Below are positions 1 through 9,325 of a stretch of 64,000 nucleotides of DNA, in pieces. Position 1 is the first letter of the stretch, and every line of letters starts with the position of its first letter. A model generated the notes under the pieces. It was not told the origin of the DNA and did not search any database. It worked only from the letters and a program-made list of their open reading frames with translations. Source of the DNA: Ignavibacteriaceae bacterium (lineage in GTDB: Bacteria; Bacteroidota; Ignavibacteria; Ignavibacteriales; Ignavibacteriaceae). Position numbers and translations under genes: made by a program. The stretch is taken from assembly GCA_013388545.1 (NCBI GenBank), contig JACAFB010000015.1, positions 1 to 64,000 of the forward strand, read 5' to 3'.

Positions 1-129
1 AGTGGTCATTCTGACGAAGGTCAGAACCTTTCGAGTGGTGTATACTTTTATCAATTAAGGATTCGAAGCCCTGAAATAAATTCAGGACAAGGAATAATTC
101 AAACTAAGAAAATGATTTTATTGAAATAA
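1..129 (+). CDS. C-terminal fragment of a secreted protein with T9SS type A sorting-domain tail (truncated by window edge)
   Basis: Open frame from position 1 to TAA at 127-129 reads ...NLSSGVYFYQLRIRSPEINSGQGIIQTKKMILLK*; the (S)GVYFYQL...TKKMILLK pattern is typical of Por secretion tails. Confidence 0.75.
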   Translation, partial: SGHSDEGQNLSSGVYFYQLRIRSPEINSGQGIIQTKKMILLK

Positions 130-178
130 GATTATAGTAGACATTAAGTTAAAGTGAATTTATACGACGTAAAACTGA

Positions 179-1453
179 CTAAGTCTTTTGCTTTTTTTTC
201 TTTGCAGCGGGAAACAAAATGTTATTTAATATCAAACGATATCCTGGAGAACTTTTATAGAGTGACAATTCTGTGGGAGGATCGCCAACCGCATGCTGAT
301 AATCTTCAGGATCGTGACCACCATAAAAGGTAAAAGTACCGCGGCCAAAGTTACCGTGAAGATATCTTACTTGTCCTAGGCCTGGTCTTTCTGCAAGAAT
401 CGTTACAGAGTTTTTAATCAACTCCCGTCTGAACATTGTAGTTTGACCCATAAAACCATGAATCACATTTGCATGACACTGTGTTAACATAGTTGGTACA
501 GGATCATATTTAGCTGAAAAGTCGAAAAGAGTGAAATAATCATTTTCGGCAGTGCCAACTTCAGCAGGTTGAATATCAATATCACTATACTCGTATATAT
601 ATGGATTCATTTCAACTTTAAAGTTTTCAAAAGCAAAGGTGTTTTGAAAGTCAAGATTTTGTTGAGCATTAGGATCAGCGGCGTCACCGTCAAACATTGG
701 GGCACAAATATCAACATTTAACGATGATAGTGAAATATCATATGAATCAGTTGCAGAACACATTGCAAAGAGAAATCCTCCTTGCCCGACATAATTTTTA
801 ATTTCAACTGCAATTTGTTTCATCATCTCAGAAACTTTTTTGAATCCGTTTTTTCTTGCACTTGTTTCATAAAGAATTTGCTGATCGATATACCATTGTG
901 CATTGCTAAAACTCGCATAAAATTTTCCGTATTGGCCTGTAAAGTCCTCATGGTGCAGGTGAAGCCAGTCATACTTTGAGAGATCGCCGCGAAGAATTTC
1001 GTCATTCCAGATTTTATCATAAGGTACGCGGGCATATTCGAGCACAAGAGTAACCGCATCATCCCAAGGCGCAAATCCAGGGGGCACATATACAGCAATT
1101 TTAGGGGCTTTCTCAAGCCTAACTACATCCATGTTATTATCTTCACTTTGTACAAACGAATAAATTTGCGAAGCCTCTTCAATCGAAAGAGTTTCGAACT
1201 TAACTCCTTCTATTCTGCATTCGTTTGCAAGTTCGTTGTTATAATCCAGAAGAAAAGATCCACCACGGTAGTTAAGAAGCCAGTCTGCAATTATTCCTTT
1301 CTCTAGAGCGCGGTATGTAATTCCATAAGCTTTAAGATGATCGTTTTGTGCCAGGTCCATAAAAATTAAAAGCTTTGATTGTGCTCTGACTGAAGGAATC
1401 AAACAGACAAAGAATAAAATCAGCAAGCCGAATAGATTTTTGTTTAAATTCAT
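179..1453 (-). CDS. Secreted conserved protein, annotated as asparagine synthetase B-like in Bacteroidota
   Basis: 424 aa with signal peptide; KLLIFMDLAQNDHLKAYGITYRAL and following region resemble this family. Confidence 0.6.
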   Translation of the reverse strand: MNLNKNLFGLLILFFVCLIPSVRAQSKLLIFMDLAQNDHLKAYGITYRALEKGIIADWLLNYRGGSFLLDYNNELANECRIEGVKFETLSIEEASQIYSFVQSEDNNMDVVRLEKAPKIAVYVPPGFAPWDDAVTLVLEYARVPYDKIWNDEILRGDLSKYDWLHLHHEDFTGQYGKFYASFSNAQWYIDQQILYETSARKNGFKKVSEMMKQIAVEIKNYVGQGGFLFAMCSATDSYDISLSSLNVDICAPMFDGDAADPNAQQNLDFQNTFAFENFKVEMNPYIYEYSDIDIQPAEVGTAENDYFTLFDFSAKYDPVPTMLTQCHANVIHGFMGQTTMFRRELIKNSVTILAERPGLGQVRYLHGNFGRGTFTFYGGHDPEDYQHAVGDPPTELSLYKSSPGYRLILNNILFPAAKKKKQKT

Positions 1454-1530
1454 TAAATGAAAATTATTTGGAAGTAAAAAGCCAGATTAAAAAAGCACCA
1501 CATCAATATTCCGAAAAGTACAGAATGAAT

Positions 1531-2781
1531 CTATGCAGATTTCCTGTCGATTTCGAGGAATATAGGTTCAGCACCTTTTTCAACCACATCTTTGGTAATA
1601 ATACATTTGTTCACTTTTTCTTTACCAGGAAGCTCGAACATAATGTCAAGCATAAATTCTTCAACGATAGACCTTAAAGCCCGTGCGCCTGTTTTTCGCT
1701 GCTGTGCTTTTTTAACTATTGCTTCAATGGCAAAAGGATCAAATTCAAGTTCGACTCCCTCAATCATAAAAAGTTTTTTGTACTGTTTTAGTATAGCGTT
1801 TTTCGGCTCAGTCAAAATACTTTTTAATGCCTCCGAAGACAAAGAGTGAAGAGGTGCAATAACAGGGAGCCTGCCGATTAATTCCGGAATCAATCCAAAA
1901 CGCAGCAAGTCTTCCGGCTGAATAAGTGATAATAATTCGTCACTTGAAAAGTTGTCTTTCAAATCAGATGCAAATCCGATTCTTGTTTTATTGATACGTG
2001 TTGCTACAATTTTATCAATTCCTTCGAATGCCCCGCCAACAACAAACAAGATATTTTTTGTATTAACATTTATAAGGCTTTGTTCCGGATGTTTTCTTCC
2101 GCCTTTGGGAGGAACACCGGCAACTGTTCCCTCGAGAATTTTAAGAAGCGCCTGCTGAACTCCCTCGCCTGATACATCTCTTGTAATTGAAGTGCTCTCA
2201 CTCTTTCTTGCAATCTTATCAATTTCATCGATATAAACTATACCTTTTTGTGCGCGTTCAAGATTATAATCTGCAACCTGCAGCAGGTGAACGAGAACTG
2301 TTTCAACATCGTCTCCAACGTATCCAGCCTCGGTTAAAGTGGTTGCATCGGCCATTGCAAAAGGAACATCAAGAATTTTTGCCAATGTTTGTGCAAGAAG
2401 TGTTTTACCAACTCCCGTAGGACCAATTAAAAGAATGTTACTCTTTTCAATTTCAACATCGTCTAATTCAAAAAAAGAAGTTTTTGAATGAATTCTTTTG
2501 TAATGGTTGTAAACAGCAACAGATAAAACTTTTTTTGCATGATCCTGCCCGATTACGTACTGGTCGAGTTCTTTTTTGATCGATGCCGGAGTATGGTTTT
2601 TAATATTTTTACTTCTGGAATTATTATAAGCGGCGAGGTTGTTCTTCAAAATATCAACACTGCTGCTGATACAAATATCACAAATGTATACATCAGGCCC
2701 GGCAATTAAGCTTTCAACTTCATTTCCGTCTCTGCCGCAAAATGAACATTTAACAAAGTTGTTGTTTTGTTTTTTACCCAT
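1531..2781 (-). CDS. clpX: ATP-dependent Clp protease ATP-binding subunit ClpX
   Basis: N-terminal zinc finger [26 protein letters not shown], Walker [21 protein letters not shown]-terminal ClpX domain. Confidence 0.97.
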   Translation of the reverse strand: MGKKQNNNFVKCSFCGRDGNEVESLIAGPDVYICDICISSSVDILKNNLAAYNNSRSKNIKNHTPASIKKELDQYVIGQDHAKKVLSVAVYNHYKRIHSKTSFFELDDVEIEKSNILLIGPTGVGKTLLAQTLAKILDVPFAMADATTLTEAGYVGDDVETVLVHLLQVADYNLERAQKGIVYIDEIDKIARKSESTSITRDVSGEGVQQALLKILEGTVAGVPPKGGRKHPEQSLINVNTKNILFVVGGAFEGIDKIVATRINKTRIGFASDLKDNFSSDELLSLIQPEDLLRFGLIPELIGRLPVIAPLHSLSSEALKSILTEPKNAILKQYKKLFMIEGVELEFDPFAIEAIVKKAQQRKTGARALRSIVEEFMLDIMFELPGKEKVNKCIITKDVVEKGAEPIFLEIDRKSA

Positions 2782-2790
2782 ATGGATTTA

Positions 2791-4626
2791 TCAACTTAGT
2801 TTGTTTCTTAATCTGATTATTTCCTGTCGTGCTTCATCAGTATAAAGTGACTGCGGGAAGCGCGCAAGCAATTGTTCATAAAATTCAATTGCTTTAACCG
2901 AACTTTTTAACTCATAATCGGAAATTTTACCCAGTAAATATAAGGCTTTATCTGCATAAATATTGTTTTTGTCTTCACCGGCAATTGTTTGAAATAGTTT
3001 AATTGACTCATCGATATTATTTAGAGCAAGCCTCATTTCAGCTTCACGCAATTTTGATATGCTCTGAAGAAGAAATACCTGCGGGTTCGAATAAATCTCC
3101 CTGTAAATTTCAGCCGCTTCCTCAAACCTGGTTTGTAACGCATAAAATTCTGCCAATGCAAACTTTGCAAGATTAGACGAATCATTAACAGTCGTGTTCA
3201 AAAGAAGTGACAGCTCTATTGCATCATTTGCCGCATTATCGCCAAGATTATTCATCACTTCAGAAAGAAGGGATTTTGAATTTTCAAATTCACCTTTAAA
3301 GAAAAGAAGCCGCGCCAGATTGTACTTTGCAATGTTTTTTCTTTCCTTTGGAATTATTGAACTTGCTAAAATTTTCTGGTAGAAATGTTCACTCTTTTCA
3401 AGTTCACCGCGCTGCAGAAATAATTTGCCCATCTCTTCAAGCGCATCCGGGAAGAAAAGCGAGCCGGGAGCTTCGTTAATTATTTCATTAAATAATTCTA
3501 TTGCCTCATCCTGTTTATTGTCGAGAAGCTTAAGCCTGGCTATTCTGATCGAAGCTTCATTTGAAAATTCAGTGTGCCGGTATTTTTCTCTGACTTCATT
3601 GTAGATAGAAACAATTTTTCCCGTTTCTTTTGAATCAACTAACCCGGGAAAACTGAAGGGCTTCCATTTTTTTCTTTCTATAGCCTGTTTTTGAGTGTTT
3701 AATTCTTCAAGGCTTTTTGCATAAGCAATTTTGATTGATGGAATTTGCGGTGACGAAGGATAAAGGGTAAGCAGTTCTTCAAATATTTTTGAAGCGATGT
3801 TAAATTCTTTTTCCTTAAACACGAAGATTCCAAACCTGTAAAGTTCATTTCCGTTTGAATTTGTTTCGTCGTCAATTTTTTTGTAAAGGCTGAATGCTTT
3901 TTCAAAATCCTTTTTTTCTGAATAAAGACGGGCAAGAAGAATATCAAAGTAAATGTTCCTTCCTGAGTCCCAATCTTCAAAAACTCTTATGCTTTGATCG
4001 AGAGCGTCAGGTTTATTGATATAAGTTAAAATTCTTGCTTCAATAAGTTGAAATTGATTCTGTTCCTTCGATAAAACTTCGCAGAACTCATTTGCAGCTT
4101 TGTCGTACCTCATAGTAAGCTGGTAAAGATTCGCCAGATCATAAGAAAAGATTTTATAATCTGAAGAAGCGCTTTTCCCTTTAATCAGAAACTCAATCGC
4201 TTTATCGAAAGCTCTTCTTTCTATTGCATAATTTGCAATTATTCTGTAGTTCATATTATTGGGTGAGAAGTTTTCCAGCGCACTTTCCCAAACTTCAAAG
4301 GCTTTCTCTTCATCCCCTGATTGATAAATTGTTGATCCTAAAAGTCCGTGAAGATTAATATCACCGGGGTATCTCTGAATTCTTTCGGTTAATAATAAAG
4401 CTGAAGCGCTGAAGTCCTTCTGTTTTAAATAGAGGTCATTTAAAGATTCAAAAAACTGAATATTGTGAGGTTCGTTGTTGTACAATTCTTCATAAATCGA
4501 ACGGGCTTTTGCCAGCTCTCCCGACTGCTCATATCCCTGTGCAAGCAAATAGCGGTTATATGAATCGTTCTGGGAAAAATTTGCCGCATTAATAATTAAA
4601 AGCAATATGCATGCGTACTTAATCAT
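2791..4626 (-). CDS. Tetratricopeptide repeat protein
   Basis: 611 aa, signal peptide, many TPR-like repeats (LAKARSIYEELYNNEP, DEAIELFNEIINEAPGS). Confidence 0.85.
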   Translation of the reverse strand: MIKYACILLLIINAANFSQNDSYNRYLLAQGYEQSGELAKARSIYEELYNNEPHNIQFFESLNDLYLKQKDFSASALLLTERIQRYPGDINLHGLLGSTIYQSGDEEKAFEVWESALENFSPNNMNYRIIANYAIERRAFDKAIEFLIKGKSASSDYKIFSYDLANLYQLTMRYDKAANEFCEVLSKEQNQFQLIEARILTYINKPDALDQSIRVFEDWDSGRNIYFDILLARLYSEKKDFEKAFSLYKKIDDETNSNGNELYRFGIFVFKEKEFNIASKIFEELLTLYPSSPQIPSIKIAYAKSLEELNTQKQAIERKKWKPFSFPGLVDSKETGKIVSIYNEVREKYRHTEFSNEASIRIARLKLLDNKQDEAIELFNEIINEAPGSLFFPDALEEMGKLFLQRGELEKSEHFYQKILASSIIPKERKNIAKYNLARLLFFKGEFENSKSLLSEVMNNLGDNAANDAIELSLLLNTTVNDSSNLAKFALAEFYALQTRFEEAAEIYREIYSNPQVFLLQSISKLREAEMRLALNNIDESIKLFQTIAGEDKNNIYADKALYLLGKISDYELKSSVKAIEFYEQLLARFPQSLYTDEARQEIIRLRNKLS

Positions 4627-4715
4627 ATATCATAAAAATATCAAAATATAATTCAGCGGCAAGTGAATAATTGAGTTGAATCGGGGAGCTAATTACAGAA
4701 TGAAGTAAATATTAA

Positions 4716-4749
4716 GCCGGAAAAGAAACCTTTAAGGGTTTAGTCCGGC
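4716..4749 (-). terminator. Two-tier hairpin at the 3' end of the sigma/anti-sigma/TonB operon
   Basis: GCCGGA (4716-4721)/TCCGGC (4744-4749) outer stem and AAACC (4726-4730)/GGTTT (4737-4741) inner stem, 45 bp past the stop of the minus-strand gene. Confidence 0.5.
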
Positions 4750-4793
4750 CTAACAAATTTCACATAAAATTTATCAACGGGTACAATTTTCTT

Positions 4794-5621
4794 TCACTTA
4801 AGTTTGAAGAAAATCGGTACGGTCACCTGAGTTTTTACAGGCTTTCCTTTAACTTTTCCCGGGGTAAATTTTATTTTCATCACAGCATCTCTTGCAGCAT
4901 TATCAAGCAGAGGATTAACTCCTTTAATGATTTCAGTTTTAACAACATTTCCCTGTTCGTCAATCAAAGCTTTTACAAAAACCTTTCCCTCAATACCTTC
5001 TCTTTTTGCTTGTTCAGGGTAGATAACATTTTTAGCAAGCGCTTCCAACCCACCCAAAGGCATCGGCATTTCATCAGCGTTTGTGAGATATTCTTCCTGC
5101 GATCCAAAAATTCCACTCATAAAATTTGGAAGCTTCACCTCATATTTTCCGCCCGGAAGCGATATCACGCTTAAATCTTTCAGATCGGCATAAACCTTAA
5201 CGCGTTTGCCATCTTTTTCTGATGGATTAAATCTCCAATATTCAATTTTTTTGAGCAAAGCGTTATTAAGTTTATCTCTGTCAGTAAAATTTTTACGTCC
5301 ATCTGAACTGACCTCAAGCCGATCGTAGTAAGAGCTAATGTCTTTTAATTTTCTCACCTTACCTTTTTCGTCGATATAAACTCTCAGCGCTATTATGTAA
5401 CTCAGAGTGTCATCGGTTTTGTTTTCGTCGATAGATTTAACTGCTTCAACCAAATCTTTACGGATATCATAGTTACTATCAGCAAAACCCAGGGATTTAT
5501 CCACTTCCTCCTCTGACAAGTATTCAGCTTCCAGGTTAGGGATCAATTCGATTTGCGGCTTTTCTTCTTTACAGCCTGCGAATAGTATTGCCAGGGAAAA
5601 GAATAGAAAAAATCTTTTCAT
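4794..5621 (-). CDS. Lipoprotein with TonB C-terminal domain (apparently two TonB-CTD-like repeats)
   Basis: Lipobox LFAGC; C-terminal YPEQAKREGIEGKVFVKALIDEQGNVVKTEIIKGVNPLLDNAARDAVMKIKFTPGKVKGKPVKTQVTVPIFFKLK. Confidence 0.85.
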   Translation of the reverse strand: MKRFFLFFSLAILFAGCKEEKPQIELIPNLEAEYLSEEEVDKSLGFADSNYDIRKDLVEAVKSIDENKTDDTLSYIIALRVYIDEKGKVRKLKDISSYYDRLEVSSDGRKNFTDRDKLNNALLKKIEYWRFNPSEKDGKRVKVYADLKDLSVISLPGGKYEVKLPNFMSGIFGSQEEYLTNADEMPMPLGGLEALAKNVIYPEQAKREGIEGKVFVKALIDEQGNVVKTEIIKGVNPLLDNAARDAVMKIKFTPGKVKGKPVKTQVTVPIFFKLK

Positions 5622-5630
5622 TTTATTTCC

Positions 5631-6095
5631 TCATAAATTTGGATTGATAATTATTTCATTTGAAAATTTTGCGCGAACTTCAGCAGCAGGCAAACTGTTA
5701 AAAAGTGTTTGAATAGTTCGGGATTGTGAACTCACCTGAACTGAAAGGTTGTCTACTTTTTGCTGATAATCCGAAACTACTTTAAACAGGTATAAAGAAA
5801 GCAAAATCATAAGCACTGCAAAAACATAAGCAAGAGACGGCATTCGTTTCTTGTGAGCCGGCCTGTGTATTTCATGCAATTTTTTTTCAACTGAAATTAA
5901 AATTCTTTCTTCAAGCTCGGAAGGAATTTCTTCTGCTGAGTTCTCAATCTCACTCCTGATTGCACCAAGCTGCTTAAAATATTCACGGGCTTCTTCATTC
6001 TCAGACAGCATAGAAAACAAGCCTGGTTCATCTTTCTTATTCAATTCTCCATCAAAATAAAGATTTATAATTTCTTTAATCCTTAAATCATTCAT
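5631..6095 (-). CDS. Putative anti-sigma factor (single TM)
   Basis: Small N-terminal domain, one TM helix (SLAYVFAVLMILLSLYLF), directly downstream of an ECF sigma gene. Confidence 0.65.
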   Translation of the reverse strand: MNDLRIKEIINLYFDGELNKKDEPGLFSMLSENEEAREYFKQLGAIRSEIENSAEEIPSELEERILISVEKKLHEIHRPAHKKRMPSLAYVFAVLMILLSLYLFKVVSDYQQKVDNLSVQVSSQSRTIQTLFNSLPAAEVRAKFSNEIIINPNL

Positions 6096-6107
6096 AGGTT
6101 AACCTTT

Positions 6108-6629
6108 CTATTGAACGAGTTTTGAAATTTTATTAACGAGCTTTTGACGCACCTTATATAATCTGCTTTTCACCAAAGCCTCATCAATTTCAAGTATTCC
6201 CGAAATTTCTTTATATGACAGGCCGCCGTATTCTTTAAGAATGAATACCTCTTTTTGCTCCGGCCCCAGCAAATCCAGTTCTTTCATAATCAACTCTTTG
6301 ATTTCTTTAAGTTCCGTTTCCTGAAAAATATCCTGATTTGAAAGTACATTAAGGTCATCGGTGCTCATAACATTAAATTGATCAAGGCGGACACGCTTCG
6401 ATCTAAAGTAATAGAGTATTTCATTTCGTGCTGTCTTGAATAACCAGAAATTGTAACTTGACGAGTTCTGAATTTCTGAAAGATTCTCAAAAAATTTCAA
6501 AAAGACATTTTGGACAATGTCTTCAGTCATGAGCCTATCATTAACCATTTTAAGTACATAGTTATATAACTTCTTTTTATACCGGTTAAAGACAATTGTG
6601 AACTCGATAACTTTTCGGGATTCTTCCAT
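6108..6629 (-). CDS. ECF RNA polymerase sigma factor
   Basis: Region 2 (YVLKMVNDRLMTEDIVQNVFLKFFENL) and region 4 (QKEVFILKEYGGLSYKEISGILEIDEALVKSRLYKVRQKL). Confidence 0.93.
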   Translation of the reverse strand: MEESRKVIEFTIVFNRYKKKLYNYVLKMVNDRLMTEDIVQNVFLKFFENLSEIQNSSSYNFWLFKTARNEILYYFRSKRVRLDQFNVMSTDDLNVLSNQDIFQETELKEIKELIMKELDLLGPEQKEVFILKEYGGLSYKEISGILEIDEALVKSRLYKVRQKLVNKISKLVQ

Positions 6630-6850
6630 ACAACTCTCTTTCTACTCTTAAAGATACCTGAGTGAATAAAAAGTTGTTACAGATGCCTTGATGAGTAAAA
6701 AAAATTTTTTTGTGCAATTTTTACTCAAATCATTATATTGATGTTTCAAATCGGTAAAAATAACTCTAATGTTTGATTTTGCTGCCAATTTTTTAGGCAT
6801 GAAAATTGAAAAACCGATGTAAAACTTTAATAACTTTTATGAGGTTAAAA

Positions 6851-7951
6851 ATGAAAAAACTTCTTTTTGCACTTCCTTTAATATTAGCCCTTTTTTATTT
6901 CGGATGTGACTCAACTGAACCTGATGGTACAGACAACTCCGATATTCCTCAGGACCCTGCAGGAGTAACCATTCCACTATTACAATTTAATAACATTCTT
7001 CCAACCGGTAATTTTACTTTAGGTGCTGGCAACAGAGTTAAAGTAAACTTACAAGGACTTATAAATCCCAAAACTAATCAGCCGATTCAGTTGTTTTACG
7101 ATGCAAACAACCCGGCAAGTTCAAATATTTTCCTTTCTGAAGACGGAGTGGTCAAAGGTTTGAAAGTAACTAAAGTTAGTACCGGAAATACCTTGAAAGC
7201 CGATGTTGTGTTTGTTGTTGACAACTCCGGAAGCATGGGTGAAGAAGCTGACTCAGTTGCAAATGGTATTATCTCATTTGCAAATTTCCTTCAGGCAAGT
7301 GGTCTTGATGTAAGATTTGGTGTTGTTGGTTATTATGGCCAGGTAAATGGCGCTCTTAATTTCACAACTGCACAGGCTCTCTCAAATTATTTAAATCGGG
7401 TTGGCTATTCTGGAACGAGCAGGACAGAAGGGTTCGCCGGACCTGACAGTGCTTCTTTACAGAACAGAGCTTCTAATTTTGCAAACACAGTTTATGATGA
7501 GAATGGTGTTGTTGCAGCTCTCTTCGCCGATTCAGTTTTTAGCTGGAGAGGTGATGCTCAAAGAGTAATAATCAACTTCACAGACGAATCAACACAACCT
7601 GACAATGCTTTACTTTGGAATACTGCTACAATGTGTGCGAAGCTTAGTGGTAAAGCAACAGTTCATACCGTTTATAGTGGTCCTGCAGATACAAGCTATG
7701 GGCTAAATGGTCCCTGGGGCCCATATCATGAACGTCCCTGGAAGATGTCCGAATGCACTGGCGGTACAATCAAATTCGTACCTCAGGATGCATCCGGCTT
7801 GAATCTTAAGAATCTGCCTGTTGCAGGAGCTTTGTCGAATAGTTACCTTGTTGAGTATGTTGCTGGTTCAACCGGAAAGGTTCATACAGTTATCATAGCC
7901 GTTAAAACCAATGATGCTGACGGTAAACAAGAATTCTCTGTTAATTACTAA
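6851..7951 (+). CDS. vWA-domain lipoprotein
   Basis: Signal peptide/lipobox MKKLLFALPLILALFYFGC; MIDAS DVVFVVDNSGSMGEEADS; start moved from the ORF-track start at 6806 to the Met preceding the lipoprotein signal. Confidence 0.85.
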   Translation: MKKLLFALPLILALFYFGCDSTEPDGTDNSDIPQDPAGVTIPLLQFNNILPTGNFTLGAGNRVKVNLQGLINPKTNQPIQLFYDANNPASSNIFLSEDGVVKGLKVTKVSTGNTLKADVVFVVDNSGSMGEEADSVANGIISFANFLQASGLDVRFGVVGYYGQVNGALNFTTAQALSNYLNRVGYSGTSRTEGFAGPDSASLQNRASNFANTVYDENGVVAALFADSVFSWRGDAQRVIINFTDESTQPDNALLWNTATMCAKLSGKATVHTVYSGPADTSYGLNGPWGPYHERPWKMSECTGGTIKFVPQDASGLNLKNLPVAGALSNSYLVEYVAGSTGKVHTVIIAVKTNDADGKQEFSVNY

Positions 7952-7969
7952 CCAGGATATTTGGCTAAC

Positions 7970-7999
7970 AAAAAGGGCTTCATAATGAAGCCCTTTTTT
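7970..7999. terminator. Bidirectional intrinsic terminator
   Basis: AAAAAGGGCTTCA-taa-TGAAGCCCTTTTT between convergent genes. Confidence 0.9.
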
Positions 8000-8002
8000 A
8001 TT

Positions 8003-9127
8003 TTAATAATAGATATGCGTCTGGATTACAACCGAGTTATTTGTTACATCTGGATTTTCCATTTGAATTCTGTATTGAGGACGAATCTCGATGAAGCTGT
8101 AAGGGAAAATTTCAAATCCTAAAATAATTCGTGATAATTCATCTTTCGTTAATTTGTCACTGGGATCAAATCTGTCATATCGCGCCACGAACTCAAGTCC
8201 TTTAATTATTCGATATGATGCTTCTACCATCAGAGCTGTGGTAACTGATTCTGCAACAACATAATCTTTAGCCGTAACATATTCACCGAGAAGTGAAATA
8301 CCGCTTACTCCGAATCCTAAAAATCCCGCATACATATTTACATTATTGTAACCGCCAGTAGTGAAGTTTTTATCTTTAAAATTACTGAAAGAACCACCTA
8401 ACATCAGGTTAACATTTTCACCAATTGATGGTGTTAGTTGAAGACTTGCGGTATAAGATGGATCAGTTGCAAAAAGTTCTCTTCTTGGATTACCGACACT
8501 TGCTGTTAAAAAAGCGAATTCAGAAATGAAAATTCCTGCTTCAACTCCGGATTCAACGTAGTCGGGTGTGAAAATTAAACCCTGCCTTCCGCCTGTTGCA
8601 AATAATAATCCAAAATCGCCCGCCCTTGTATAAGCCGTATGATCATCCATTTTTATTCCGAAATTCGGACTGAAAGTACCTCCTTTAATGTAGCCGTCAT
8701 TGGGAAGTATCCGGGCTACTGCATAGCCTTCATAAACTCTTTGTATGAAATCATACCTTACGAGCAAAGAAATTTCCTCAGATAAATCTAAGCCGGTGTA
8801 AACAGAAGCTGCCATTCTTTGAAAATCAGACTGAGTAGTTGAATCGGAAGTTCTTACTAAAAACTGACCTCTCAAATCAAGTCCATAGCTTATATTCTCC
8901 CCTATCATATTGCTCATCTTAAAGTTTTCATTATTTGAAGACATCATCGCAAGGTTGTTTTTCCCAAATTTCCAACCGCCGGTGTTTCTTAAAGCCCCGC
9001 CACTCGGATTAACGTGGCAATCAATACACTTTCCTCCCATTCTAAGAGCAAATCTTGGAATAGAATAAGATTCAGAAATTAGTCCGATAATGAAAAGGAT
9101 ACAAAAAGCCTGAAAAAGTTTATTCAT
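8003..9127 (-). CDS. Outer-membrane beta-barrel with N-terminal monoheme c-type motif (Cyc2-like architecture)
   Basis: Signal peptide, IPRFALRMGGKCIDCHVNPSGGALRNTGGWKFG (CXXCH at 9014-9028), then amphipathic barrel-like strands ending in ...THIYY. Confidence 0.65.
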   Translation of the reverse strand: MNKLFQAFCILFIIGLISESYSIPRFALRMGGKCIDCHVNPSGGALRNTGGWKFGKNNLAMMSSNNENFKMSNMIGENISYGLDLRGQFLVRTSDSTTQSDFQRMAASVYTGLDLSEEISLLVRYDFIQRVYEGYAVARILPNDGYIKGGTFSPNFGIKMDDHTAYTRAGDFGLLFATGGRQGLIFTPDYVESGVEAGIFISEFAFLTASVGNPRRELFATDPSYTASLQLTPSIGENVNLMLGGSFSNFKDKNFTTGGYNNVNMYAGFLGFGVSGISLLGEYVTAKDYVVAESVTTALMVEASYRIIKGLEFVARYDRFDPSDKLTKDELSRIILGFEIFPYSFIEIRPQYRIQMENPDVTNNSVVIQTHIYY

Positions 9128-9325
9128 ACTTCTCCTTTTTGAATTTATTTAATGTTTTATGTGTTGAACAGAGAGTTGTAAGCTAAATCTCTGTAAACAA
9201 TATAACAAAATATCAATTAAATAATAGCATGAAGAAAGATTTTCTATAATTCAAATTGCTAACACATAATACGTTGATTAAATAACCTATCTTTAATAGC
9301 TTTGATATGAGGTAAATGAATTAAA

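Noticed and set aside
70-86. CCTGAA-ataaa-TTCAGG as a transcription terminator
   Set aside because: It lies inside the open T9SS tail frame, which continues for another 40 bp to TAA at 127-129.
782-3980. Short ORFs opposite or overlapping clpX and the TPR gene (e.g. 823..1116, 1592..1849, 2187..2420, 3699..3980)
   Set aside because: Lie within well-supported coding regions on another frame, low-complexity composition, no recognisable domain.
6806-6850. N-terminal extension of the vWA lipoprotein (MKNRCKTLITFMRLK)
   Set aside because: The Met at 6851 gives a clean lipoprotein signal peptide; the extension would place charged residues ahead of it.
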